Below are positions 1 through 5,741 of a stretch of 5,944 nt of DNA, in pieces. The stretch lies in assembly GCA_009843675.1 (NCBI GenBank), contig VYCZ01000204.1:1-5944 (forward strand), in the 5' to 3' direction. The notes below the pieces were generated by a model that was given only the letters and a program-made list of their open reading frames with translations, made no database searches and had not been told where the DNA came from. Every line of letters begins with the position of its first letter. Within the stretch, counting starts at the first letter, position 1. This DNA comes from Gammaproteobacteria bacterium (lineage in GTDB: Bacteria; Pseudomonadota; Gammaproteobacteria; Eutrophobiales; Eutrophobiaceae). Both the position numbers and the translations under genes were made by a program.

Positions 1-1
1 C

Positions 2-106
2 CTGGGCAGCGCTTCCAGGGAAACCCGGGTAGCCATGGGTATGCGGGTCGTGGAGAACCTGCAGGCATTTTTCGATGGTGGGACGCCGCGCGATCGCGTT
101 GCGTGA
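2..106 (+). CDS. D-2-hydroxyacid dehydrogenase (glyoxylate/hydroxypyruvate reductase type), C-terminal end only
   Basis: Only the last 34 codons are present; the gene begins before the window. The reading frame opens at base 2 and ends at TGA 104-106. The readable tail begins LGSAS and continues ETRVAMGMRVVENL, then AFFDGG and a final PRDRVA. This matches the end of NAD(P)H-dependent D-isomer-specific 2-hydroxyacid dehydrogenases, where a 'hIGSAT.ETR.aM' segment follows the catalytic His, and a helix of the type 'N(l/i).aff.G..p...V' closes the protein. Family members reduce glyoxylate, hydroxypyruvate or related 2-keto acids. The substrate cannot be decided from this fragment, and phosphoglycerate dehydrogenase or another relative is possible. 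The stop codon overlaps the GTG start of ppc, so the two genes are probably in one operon. A hydroxypyruvate reductase beside a PEP carboxylase would fit serine-cycle or glycerate metabolism, but that is inference. Confidence 0.8.
   Translation: MGSASRETRVAMGMRVVENLQAFFDGGTPRDRVA
103..106 (+). other. GTGA stop/start overlap coupling the dehydrogenase gene and ppc
   Basis: The TGA stop of the upstream dehydrogenase (104-106) shares bases with the GTG start of ppc (103-105). No purine-rich ribosome binding site lies at normal spacing; the nearest G-rich stretch (77-83) is about 20 bases upstream. Four-base overlaps of this kind are typical of translational re-initiation inside an operon. This decides the ppc start and suggests a fixed expression ratio between the two enzymes. 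Confidence 0.75.
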
Positions 107-2844
107 AAACCGGCTCTCATTCACCATTCGATTTCCCTGAGCAGTCTTCGGTTGCCGGGCTGGACTCGGCGGCGGCCAGTTACGCCGGCAACCTCATCGA
201 CCTGCTGGCGGAGCAGTTGCGCCAGGTCATCCGGCAGAGAAAACCGGAGATACTCCCGGTCTTTGAAGGCAAGCAGGATCTGCCCAGGGACGATAACGAA
301 CTGTTGCTGGCCGGGTTGCAGGCATGGGGAATCTGGTTCCAACTCCTCAATATTGCCGAGGAAAACGCGGCTATGCGCCGGCGCCGGGTCACCGAAGGCA
401 TCCAGGGACTGGAGCACGTTTCCGGCACGTTCGCCAACGTCATCGCGCAGGCTGCGGGGATGGGACTGTCCCACCGGGAAGTCCAGGGCCTGCTGAACGC
501 CATGAAAGTGACACCGACCATTACTGCGCATCCCACGGAGGCGAAGCGCGTGACAGTCCTGCAGATACACCGGCGCATCTACGTCATCCTGTATCGTCTG
601 GAAGCCACGCGCTGGACTCCGCGTGAACGGGAGGCTCTGGAAGAGCAACTTCGCAATGAAATCGATCTGCTCTGGTTGACCGGTGAGTTGCGCCTGGAAA
701 AGCCTTCCGTCGTCCAGGAAATAAAATGGGGTCTGCATTTCTTTGAACAGACCCTGTATGAGCGGGTCCCGGAGACCCTGGAACGGCTGGACCTGGCCCT
801 GTCCACCCATTATCCCGGTAAGGCATTCACTATTCCGCCATTTTTCCGGTTCGGTTCCTGGATAGGGGGTGACCGGGACGGCAATCCGTTCGTGAGTAGT
901 GCCGTTACCCGCGAGGCCCTGTTGCTGAACAGGCAGGCCGTTCTGTTGCACTACAGGAAGCAGTTGGAACAACTGTTCCCGAAGATCAGTATCTCGGTCC
1001 ATGCGATCCGCGCTCCCGTCGTGCTCATGAAACGCCTGGACGAACTGCTGGATGCAGGCGGCCAAAGAAAAAACCTGGAAAAACGCAACCCGGGCGAGAT
1101 CTTCCGCCAGTTTGTCTTCTGCATGCTGGAAAAGGTAAAAAACACCGAGAAAAAGAGTACGCTCAGCGCTTTTACCTATGACACGGCCGATCAGTTCATA
1201 CAGGATTTGAAAACCCTCGAACAGGGTCTGGAAGAAGCGGACTGCGCGCAACTCGCAAGGGCGCAGGTAACACCGCTACTGCGCCAGGCCGAGGCATTCC
1301 GGTTTTGCACGACGCGGCTTGACGTCAGGGAGAACTCCACGGTTATCACCCGGACCCTGCAGGACATCTGGCGCATGCGCACGGGTCAGGAGACGCCGCC
1401 GGAGATGGATTCTCCTGCATGGCTTGAGTGGATACAAGCGGAACTGGCTGAGCCTTTTGACCGGCTCCCGCACTTTTCCTTCAATGACAGGCAGAGCGCC
1501 TCGACATTCGGCCTGCTCCAGTTGATCGCCGAAACCCGGCAAACCCTGGACCGGGAGGCCGTGGGCGGATTCATCCTGAGCATGACCCGCTCGGTGGCAG
1601 ACGTTCTGGGCGTCTACCTGCTGGCCAAATATGCCGGTGTGTTTATCGACAGCCAGGCGGTGGAACTCTCCCCGTTACCGGTAATACCGTTGTTTGAGAC
1701 AATCGAGGACCTCCGTGCTGCCCCCCGGGTTATGCAGACCCTGTTGCAGACACCGGTTGTCCGTCGCAGCGTCAGGGAACAGGGCGGCATCCAGGAAGTC
1801 ATGATCGGTTATTCCGATTCCAACAAGGATGGCGGGTTCCTGACGGCCAATCACGAATTGAGCCGCGCCCAGGTCGAACTGACCAGAATTGGCGTCAAGC
1901 GCAAGATACCGATTGTCTTTTTTCACGGCAGGGGAGGTTCGGTCAGTCGCGGCGGCGGCCCCACCGGTAACGCCATTGCAGCGCAACCTGCGGGTTCCGT
2001 GAACGGCAGGTTGCGGATTACCGAACAGGGTGAGGTCGTGTCCTCCAAGTACGCCAACCACGGCACCGCGCAATACGAGATGGAGTCGCTCGCGGCCAGC
2101 GTTATGGAACATACCCTGAAGTCCATGGACGCGCAGCAACTCAAACCTGCGCCGGAATTCGAGCAGGCCATGGATGCGCTGTCCAGCCTGGCCTATACGG
2201 CCTACAGGCAGTTGGTCGAGGAAGCCGGACTGGTGGATTACTACTACGCGGCAAGCCCGGTCCAGGAACTGGGTAAACTGCGCATCGGCTCGCGCCCGGA
2301 TCGGCGTTTCGGGGCCGACACGCTGGACGACCTGCGCGCCATCCCCTGGGTCTTTGCCTGGACCCAGAATCGTCACCACGTCCCCGCCTGGTACGGGCTG
2401 GGCAGCGCCGTAGAGAACTTCGTCAAGGTCAGGGGGCAGGAAAGCGCGAAGCTGCTGCGGGATATGTACGAGAATTGGCGACTGTTCGGGCTGATCATCG
2501 ACGAGGTAGAAAAATCCCTGGCTTTTGTGGATGCCGAAGTAATGCGCAGCTATGCCGGCCTGTTAAATGAATCTGATACCAAAGATAAATTTCATCTGAT
2601 GATTGTCAGGGAATACGAACTGTCCGTGAAAAAAATCCTGCTCATCACCGGCGAGACAAGGCTTGCTGAACGCTTTCCCCGGTTCGGAAGGAAGCTCGAG
2701 CGCCGGGGCGATATCCTGAGGCAGGTCGGGTTGGCCCAGGTGGAACTGGTCAAACGCTTTCGCGAACAGGGCAAACAGTCAGACCTGGTTGCGCTGCTGC
2801 TTTCCATCAACTGCGTCAGCGCCGGCCTGGGGTGGACTGGGTGA
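103..2844 (+). CDS. ppc: Phosphoenolpyruvate carboxylase
   Basis: This cytoplasmic enzyme converts PEP and bicarbonate to oxaloacetate and phosphate, an anaplerotic or assimilatory C3-to-C4 step. At 913 residues it is slightly longer than the E. coli enzyme (883). All signature regions are present: TAHPTE with His143 (E. coli His138), GGDRDGNP at 255-262, MIGYSDSNKDGG at 567-578 with Lys575, FHGRGGSVSRGG at 607-618 with His608, Arg610 and Arg616 (E. coli His579, Arg581, Arg587), TEQGE at 640-644 and AWTQNR at 752-757. The protein ends in WTG where the family normally ends in NTG. The allosteric aspartate site looks altered: Phe808 and Trp911 stand where E. coli has Lys773 and Asn881, while Arg616 and Arg868 match Arg587 and Arg832. 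I chose the GTG start at 103 because it overlaps the upstream stop as GTGA and the next in-frame Met is residue 89. No close Shine-Dalgarno is visible, so translation is probably coupled to the upstream gene. The family call is very secure; the effector behaviour is inferred by hand alignment. Confidence 0.97.
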   Translation: MKTGSHSPFDFPEQSSVAGLDSAAASYAGNLIDLLAEQLRQVIRQRKPEILPVFEGKQDLPRDDNELLLAGLQAWGIWFQLLNIAEENAAMRRRRVTEGIQGLEHVSGTFANVIAQAAGMGLSHREVQGLLNAMKVTPTITAHPTEAKRVTVLQIHRRIYVILYRLEATRWTPREREALEEQLRNEIDLLWLTGELRLEKPSVVQEIKWGLHFFEQTLYERVPETLERLDLALSTHYPGKAFTIPPFFRFGSWIGGDRDGNPFVSSAVTREALLLNRQAVLLHYRKQLEQLFPKISISVHAIRAPVVLMKRLDELLDAGGQRKNLEKRNPGEIFRQFVFCMLEKVKNTEKKSTLSAFTYDTADQFIQDLKTLEQGLEEADCAQLARAQVTPLLRQAEAFRFCTTRLDVRENSTVITRTLQDIWRMRTGQETPPEMDSPAWLEWIQAELAEPFDRLPHFSFNDRQSASTFGLLQLIAETRQTLDREAVGGFILSMTRSVADVLGVYLLAKYAGVFIDSQAVELSPLPVIPLFETIEDLRAAPRVMQTLLQTPVVRRSVREQGGIQEVMIGYSDSNKDGGFLTANHELSRAQVELTRIGVKRKIPIVFFHGRGGSVSRGGGPTGNAIAAQPAGSVNGRLRITEQGEVVSSKYANHGTAQYEMESLAASVMEHTLKSMDAQQLKPAPEFEQAMDALSSLAYTAYRQLVEEAGLVDYYYAASPVQELGKLRIGSRPDRRFGADTLDDLRAIPWVFAWTQNRHHVPAWYGLGSAVENFVKVRGQESAKLLRDMYENWRLFGLIIDEVEKSLAFVDAEVMRSYAGLLNESDTKDKFHLMIVREYELSVKKILLITGETRLAERFPRFGRKLERRGDILRQVGLAQVELVKRFREQGKQSDLVALLLSINCVSAGLGWTG

Positions 2845-2865
2845 GCCGGGGATGGCTGCTGAAGA
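2845..2865. other. Short convergent junction between ppc and the FIST gene, no clear terminator
   Basis: The stop codons of ppc (plus, ending 2844) and the FIST gene (minus, TGA at 2868-2866) face each other across 21 bases. The only dyad is a 4-bp stem, AGCC 2844-2847 with GGCT 2854-2857, and no T-run follows it on either strand. The A-run at 2871-2876 reads as T's on the minus strand but comes before the dyad, inside the FIST coding region. I therefore call no intrinsic terminator. Transcripts from both sides probably run into the opposing gene or end by Rho. Confidence 0.5.
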
Positions 2866-3984
2866 TCAACAAAAAACAGTCAACACACCCGTATACCCGT
2901 ACAACCTGTTGTGAAAAATCTCCCCGTTGGCAAAAAACCCGACCAGCGGCAGGTCGCCCAGTTCATCACGGATCATGTTCAGTTCTTCGGAGTCGGGACC
3001 GAACTGGTAGCGCCCGCGTCCGGTGCAGGAATAATAGACCGCGCCGCGGGGCTGGGCAGGCATCCTGCCCTTGATATCGGCCAGCATGCGCTGCATATCC
3101 TGCCTGGCCGTGTTGCCGTCACGGCGGCAGAACATGATTTCGCTGCCCTCCGTCAGCATGTGGCCTACGGCAATGAGGCGGTTACCCTCGTCGATGCCGA
3201 CCAGGTTGCGCACCATGTAATCGCTGGTATCGGATCCGGGGATCGGAAATCCTGCGAAAATATAGCCCGCAACGCGTTGCAGGTCCCTGGCTATCACTTC
3301 ACCCACGTCTTCCATGAATACATCCAGGGCGGGCCGGTTATCCAGTTCGATGATGATATTGCGCTGACAGGCGGTGATGACATGCCTGGATGAAAAAGGC
3401 GTGCAGCCCTGGGTATGTCCCGTCGCCACGGGCACGTCGCTGGAGAACAGCACGCCGGAGATGCCGCCGGAGACTACTGCGTCGGCCACCTGCACGTTCA
3501 CATCTGCGGACGAACTCATTCCGCCCACGAAAAAAGCATTGGGGACGTTCAGCGCCAGCGCCGAGATCAGGGACGGGACCTGCATGTTGCCCGGGTCGCA
3601 GTGGAGGATGCCGAAATAGAATTCGTCATTTTTCAGCCAGTCACCGGCGCCGGTGATGAATTCGTTGATGTCCCCGGTCTGTATGGGCAGGGGCCTGAAT
3701 GCCGCTTCGGGAAATTCCGCGATCATGACGGCCAGGGCCGGCTGGTCGTAATACTCCTTGCCGGTGGCGCTCACGCCCAGACCTACGCTACCGCACCAGT
3801 GCGTGATGCCGGTGCGCTGCCTGAGCGTGTCCAGGATGATGCCGAGTTTCGGGATGAGTGTGTAGGTGGCGTAGAGAAAACCGAAGTTCGCCCCGTCAGG
3901 CACCTGGCCGACCTGGTCCAGGCAGTCTTTTACCAGTTGCCTGGGCTGCTGGTCGCCGCTATGTCCGAATAGAAACTGTTGCAT
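2866..3984 (-). CDS. FIST N- and C-domain protein (predicted small-ligand sensor)
   Basis: This 372-residue soluble protein has no signal peptide or membrane segment, so it is probably cytoplasmic. The N-terminal half resembles a FIST_N domain: a hydrophobic strand 'GANFGFLYAT' (31-40), a glycine-rich loop 'GSVGLGVSATG' (65-75) and 'FVGGMSSSAD' (152-161). The C-terminal half is a clear FIST_C domain: 'YYSCTGRGRYQFG' (317-329), then 'LPLVGFFANGEIFHNR' (345-360) and 'LYGYTGVLTVF' at the end. FIST domains are predicted sensors of small ligands such as amino acids, and are often fused to histidine kinases, GGDEF or methyl-accepting modules. This one has no output domain. It contains eight cysteines, including Cys64 and Cys320 in conserved loops. 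The ATG lies one base after the stop of the cytochrome gene (TAA-A-ATG), so it is the third gene of the sulfite dehydrogenase operon. Its role there is unknown: it might sense a sulfur compound, help assembly, or signal through a separate partner. The family call is firm; the function is not. Confidence 0.88.
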   Translation of the reverse strand: MQQFLFGHSGDQQPRQLVKDCLDQVGQVPDGANFGFLYATYTLIPKLGIILDTLRQRTGITHWCGSVGLGVSATGKEYYDQPALAVMIAEFPEAAFRPLPIQTGDINEFITGAGDWLKNDEFYFGILHCDPGNMQVPSLISALALNVPNAFFVGGMSSSADVNVQVADAVVSGGISGVLFSSDVPVATGHTQGCTPFSSRHVITACQRNIIIELDNRPALDVFMEDVGEVIARDLQRVAGYIFAGFPIPGSDTSDYMVRNLVGIDEGNRLIAVGHMLTEGSEIMFCRRDGNTARQDMQRMLADIKGRMPAQPRGAVYYSCTGRGRYQFGPDSEELNMIRDELGDLPLVGFFANGEIFHNRLYGYTGVLTVFC

Positions 3985-3985
3985 T

Positions 3986-4345
3986 TTACTCTGACCCCAG
4001 CATTCTCTTGCGTATGCGGGACCGGGTGTCGGTGATGCCGTAATGCCTGGTGAGGTAATCGAGTATGGTCAATTCGGCATCTCCCAGGTCCCATAAACCG
4101 TGCTCGGCCTGCATCAGTCGAATAATGTCTTCCCAGCCGTTCCTGTCCAGCCGGATCGAGGTGATGAGTTGCGCCGAATGGCAGGAAGCGCAATGGGCGT
4201 TGGTGAGCTGCCAGCCGTCATCGATTATGAAACCGCTTGCTTCATCGAGGGTCCTGTCGCCGGCAAGTGAACCAGTGGGGACCGCCAGGATGGAAGAAAG
4301 CGCCGCACAAAGGGTCAGGTAACGTAAACGCCGATGCGGTGACAT
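3986..4345 (-). CDS. sorB: Secreted mono-haem cytochrome c, SorB/SorU-like partner of sulfite dehydrogenase
   Basis: This 119-residue protein starts with a Sec signal peptide: basic MSPHRRLRY, hydrophobic core 'LTLCAALSSILAV' (10-22), and probable cleavage after 'SLA' at residue 28. The mature part is about 91 residues. It has one c-type haem site, CASCH at 52-56 (Cys52, Cys55, axial His56). Met78 in 'WEDIIRLMQ' is the likely second axial ligand, followed by 'LW' and 'ILDYLTRHYG', a pattern typical of SorB-type cytochromes. It should accept electrons one at a time from the molybdenum enzyme encoded just upstream and pass them to the respiratory chain. The ATG lies inside the end of sorA, a 31-nt overlap. 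An AAGGA sequence sits about 14 bases before the ATG, somewhat far, so coupling probably helps initiation. The start is supported because the signal peptide begins exactly there. The exact naming (SorB versus SorU) is uncertain. Confidence 0.85.
   Translation of the reverse strand: MSPHRRLRYLTLCAALSSILAVPTGSLAGDRTLDEASGFIIDDGWQLTNAHCASCHSAQLITSIRLDRNGWEDIIRLMQAEHGLWDLGDAELTILDYLTRHYGITDTRSRIRKRMLGSE
4315..4345 (-). other. 31-nt overlap of sorA and sorB reading frames
   Basis: The start codon of the cytochrome gene (4345-4343) lies 31 nt before the end of the sulfite dehydrogenase stop codon (4317-4315), in a different frame. The overlapped sequence encodes the C-terminal 'CHRIGVYV' region of SorA and the basic start of the cytochrome signal peptide. 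Both ends are supported by conserved features, so the overlap is probably real. It suggests tight translational coupling of enzyme and electron acceptor. Confidence 0.7.
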
Positions 4346-5616
4346 GAGTTGTTCAGGTATCCTTTCGGATTCCAGCCGGGGATGACCATGGGTTGCGATT
4401 CACCCTTGCTGTCTACGGCCCGCGCCCAGACTTCGTAGTAGCCCGTGGCGGGAAATCCTACCTGCGCATCCCAGTTCTGCCAGGCCAGGCGATTGGCGGG
4501 GGCCTGCAATTCGGCCCGGCGCCAGGTACGGCCAAAATCGATGGAGATATGCAGTTCGGCGATTTCCGTATCGCCCGCCCAGGCATGGCCGTGCAGCGCC
4601 AGCGGCTGTTGCCGCGCCGTTGTCATCCCGTTCCTCGGAGAGGTGATCAGCGACTTGACCGGCATGGCTTCGATGATACACATGTCTTCGTCAGCGACCT
4701 TGGTCCCCGGCGCAACCGGGTTGCAGGGCATGCGGTAGGATTTGCCGGTCATTTTCGGGCCGTCATGGATGATATTGCGCACCGCGATGTGCGTCAGCCA
4801 TTTTCCTGAGGTCGAACCCGGCCAGCCGCCGAACACCAGGCGCAGGGGATGGCCGTTCATCGGGTGCAGCGGCTCACCGTTCATGCCCCAGGCGATCAGG
4901 GATTCATCTTCCAGCGCTTTGCTGACGGGCACGCCGCGGGAAATGGGGATTTTCCCCGGTTGCCGGCTCAGGTGGACGTCGGCGCCGTAATAAGCGACAT
5001 ACACGGCGTCGTCATTGATACCGGCGTCTTCCAGCACGTCCCTGAGACGCACGCCGTTCCACTCCGGGCAGCCCACTGCGCCCAGGGTCCACTGGTTGCC
5101 GGAAGCAGGGGGATAAAACTCGGCGCGACCGTTGCCGCCGCACTCCAGGGTCAGTTGCAGGGTCTGGCTGGGAAATCTCCGCTTGAGCTCTGATATGCTG
5201 TATGACTTCGTTGTCCCGGCCGATTCACCGTCCACGGTCAGGGTCCAGGCGCCGGCATCGACGTTTTCGGGTGGAAAGCCGTTGTTTCGTATAAACAGAC
5301 GTTCCACGGGCGTGACGTCATCATTCAGCAAATGGGCCGGCGTCTCTGCATTGAGCGGGCGGTCGTTCAGCACCCGCAGGCCGCTCTTGCCTTCGATGAC
5401 AAACGGTTCTTCCGAATCGGCAAATACGGCCGGTATCAGGCCTGCGGGCATATTATGGTGAAAAACGACTTCAGCCCCGATAATTGCGGAAAAACCGGCC
5501 AGGCCCTTGATGAAACCGCGCCGGGTCAACGGGTCGGAACGCCTGCCCCATACCAGGAAATCCGCTCTTTCCGGATCGGACCTGAACAATTCATGAATGC
5601 CGGTTTCTTTTTTCAT
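4315..5616 (-). CDS. sorA: Periplasmic sulfite dehydrogenase, molybdopterin subunit (sulfite oxidase family, SorA/SorT type)
   Basis: This enzyme oxidises sulfite to sulfate in the periplasm using Mo-molybdopterin. The 433-residue protein carries a Tat signal with a long n-region: 'TRRGFIK' at 31-37, a hydrophobic stretch at 39-53 and probable cleavage after 'AVFA' at 63-66. The molybdopterin-binding oxidoreductase domain spans about 90-285: 'FIRNNGFPP' (108-116), the molybdenum-ligand Cys159 in 'LTLECGGNGR' (155-164), 'QWTLGAVGCPEWNGVRLRDV' (175-194), 'IAWGMNGEPLHPMNG' (241-255) and 'GWPGSTSGKWLTHI' (264-277). The C-terminal dimerisation domain (about 315-432) ends with 'GWNPKGYLNNSCHRI' (414-428). 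No haem site is present, so an external acceptor is needed; the overlapping downstream cytochrome fits. The residue that is His in the RNH motif of many sulfite oxidases is Asn112. The start ATG has no strong ribosome binding site. SoxC is less likely given the partner cytochrome. The exact clade cannot be settled by eye. Confidence 0.9.
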   Translation of the reverse strand: MKKETGIHELFRSDPERADFLVWGRRSDPLTRRGFIKGLAGFSAIIGAEVVFHHNMPAGLIPAVFADSEEPFVIEGKSGLRVLNDRPLNAETPAHLLNDDVTPVERLFIRNNGFPPENVDAGAWTLTVDGESAGTTKSYSISELKRRFPSQTLQLTLECGGNGRAEFYPPASGNQWTLGAVGCPEWNGVRLRDVLEDAGINDDAVYVAYYGADVHLSRQPGKIPISRGVPVSKALEDESLIAWGMNGEPLHPMNGHPLRLVFGGWPGSTSGKWLTHIAVRNIIHDGPKMTGKSYRMPCNPVAPGTKVADEDMCIIEAMPVKSLITSPRNGMTTARQQPLALHGHAWAGDTEIAELHISIDFGRTWRRAELQAPANRLAWQNWDAQVGFPATGYYEVWARAVDSKGESQPMVIPGWNPKGYLNNSCHRIGVYVT

Positions 5617-5692
5617 TGATCGCTACAAACAGGTCTTCCGCAAAATCGCTTACAATTGCATAATAATACATCTAAGACCCGGTTATTATTTT

Positions 5693-5698
5693 TTTATA
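5693..5698 (-). promoter_or_regulatory. Possible -10 element for the sorA operon
   Basis: Read on the minus strand this is TATAAA, five of six matches to the sigma-70 -10 consensus. It would place the transcript start near 5686, giving sorA a leader of about 70 nt. The stretch 16-18 bases upstream is a poor -35 match, so an activator or another sigma factor may be needed. It overlaps the left arm of the palindrome. This is a tentative call in AT-rich DNA, where such hexamers occur by chance. Confidence 0.3.
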
Positions 5699-5718
5699 CG
5701 CAATGACATTACGTATAA
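5694..5718. promoter_or_regulatory. 25-bp near-perfect palindrome, probable operator
   Basis: The left arm TTATACGCAATG (5694-5705) and right arm CATTACGTATAA (5707-5718) are inverted copies around a single central A (5706). Eleven of the twelve pairs match; the exception is C5701 against A5711. A one-base centre is unsuitable for an RNA hairpin loop, so a binding site for a dimeric DNA-binding protein is the natural reading. It lies 23 bases before the start codon of the deazaflavin oxidoreductase gene and 77 bases before that of sorA. It overlaps the candidate -10 elements of both. The regulator is not in the window; a TetR-like or similar dimeric protein is a guess. Confidence 0.65.
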
Positions 5719-5719
5719 C
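5714..5719 (+). promoter_or_regulatory. Possible -10 element for the deazaflavin oxidoreductase gene
   Basis: TATAAC matches five of six bases of the sigma-70 -10 consensus. The -35 position falls in the T-run near 5691-5696 and is a poor match. A start near 5726 would leave a leader of only about 16 nt beginning at the Shine-Dalgarno itself. The hexamer overlaps the right arm of the palindrome, so a bound repressor would block it. Tentative. Confidence 0.3.
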
Positions 5720-5724
5720 TTCTT

Positions 5725-5734
5725 GAGGAGGAGA
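5725..5734 (+). promoter_or_regulatory. Strong ribosome binding site
   Basis: GAGGAGGAGA contains AGGAGG at 5726-5731 and a second GGAG at 5730-5733, which lies 8 bases before the ATG at 5742. This is the best Shine-Dalgarno in the window and fixes the start at 5742 rather than the in-frame ATG at 5757. Confidence 0.8.
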
Positions 5735-5741
5735 GCGAACC

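Larger units (their letters stand above)
5617..5741. promoter_or_regulatory. AT-rich divergent promoter region between sorA and the deazaflavin oxidoreductase gene
   Basis: These 125 bases separate two divergently transcribed genes and are much richer in A and T than the flanking coding DNA, especially 5650-5720. Features include a seven-T run at 5689-5695, a 25-bp palindrome at 5694-5718, and -10-like hexamers facing outwards at both ends of that palindrome. A weak AT-only dyad (AATAATA 5662-5668 with TATTATT 5684-5690) lies in the half nearer sorA. No reading frame or structured RNA is convincing here. The sorA leader would be roughly 70 nt if transcription starts from the minus-strand hexamer. 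Confidence 0.6.

Noticed and set aside
121..1251. Long open frame (376 codons) on the minus strand opposite ppc
   Set aside because: It lies wholly antisense to a strongly conserved ppc region, shows no recognisable domain, and is the kind of shadow frame expected in GC-rich codons.
1675..2379. Open frame of 234 codons on the minus strand inside ppc
   Set aside because: It is antisense to the catalytic core motifs of ppc and its translation has no family features.
2844..2857. AGCC/GGCT dyad after the ppc stop as a terminator
   Set aside because: The stem is only 4 bp and is not followed by a T-run on either strand.
2911..3972. Two open frames (160 and 185 codons) on the plus strand opposite the FIST gene
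   Set aside because: The FIST product has clear conserved motifs on the minus strand; the plus-strand translations are low-complexity shadows without a domain.
4393..5619. Several plus-strand open frames opposite sorA
   Set aside because: The minus-strand frame carries a Tat signal, the molybdenum Cys motif and the dimerisation domain from end to end, so the opposing frames are by-products.
5650..5678. TTACAA with TAAGAC as a sigma-70 promoter on the plus strand
   Set aside because: The -10 matches only about three of six consensus bases; the TATAAC hexamer at 5714-5719 is a better -10 candidate.
5662..5695. AATAATA/TATTATT dyad followed by seven T's as an intrinsic terminator
   Set aside because: The stem is made only of A-T pairs with a 15-base loop, and no gene ends upstream of it on the plus strand.
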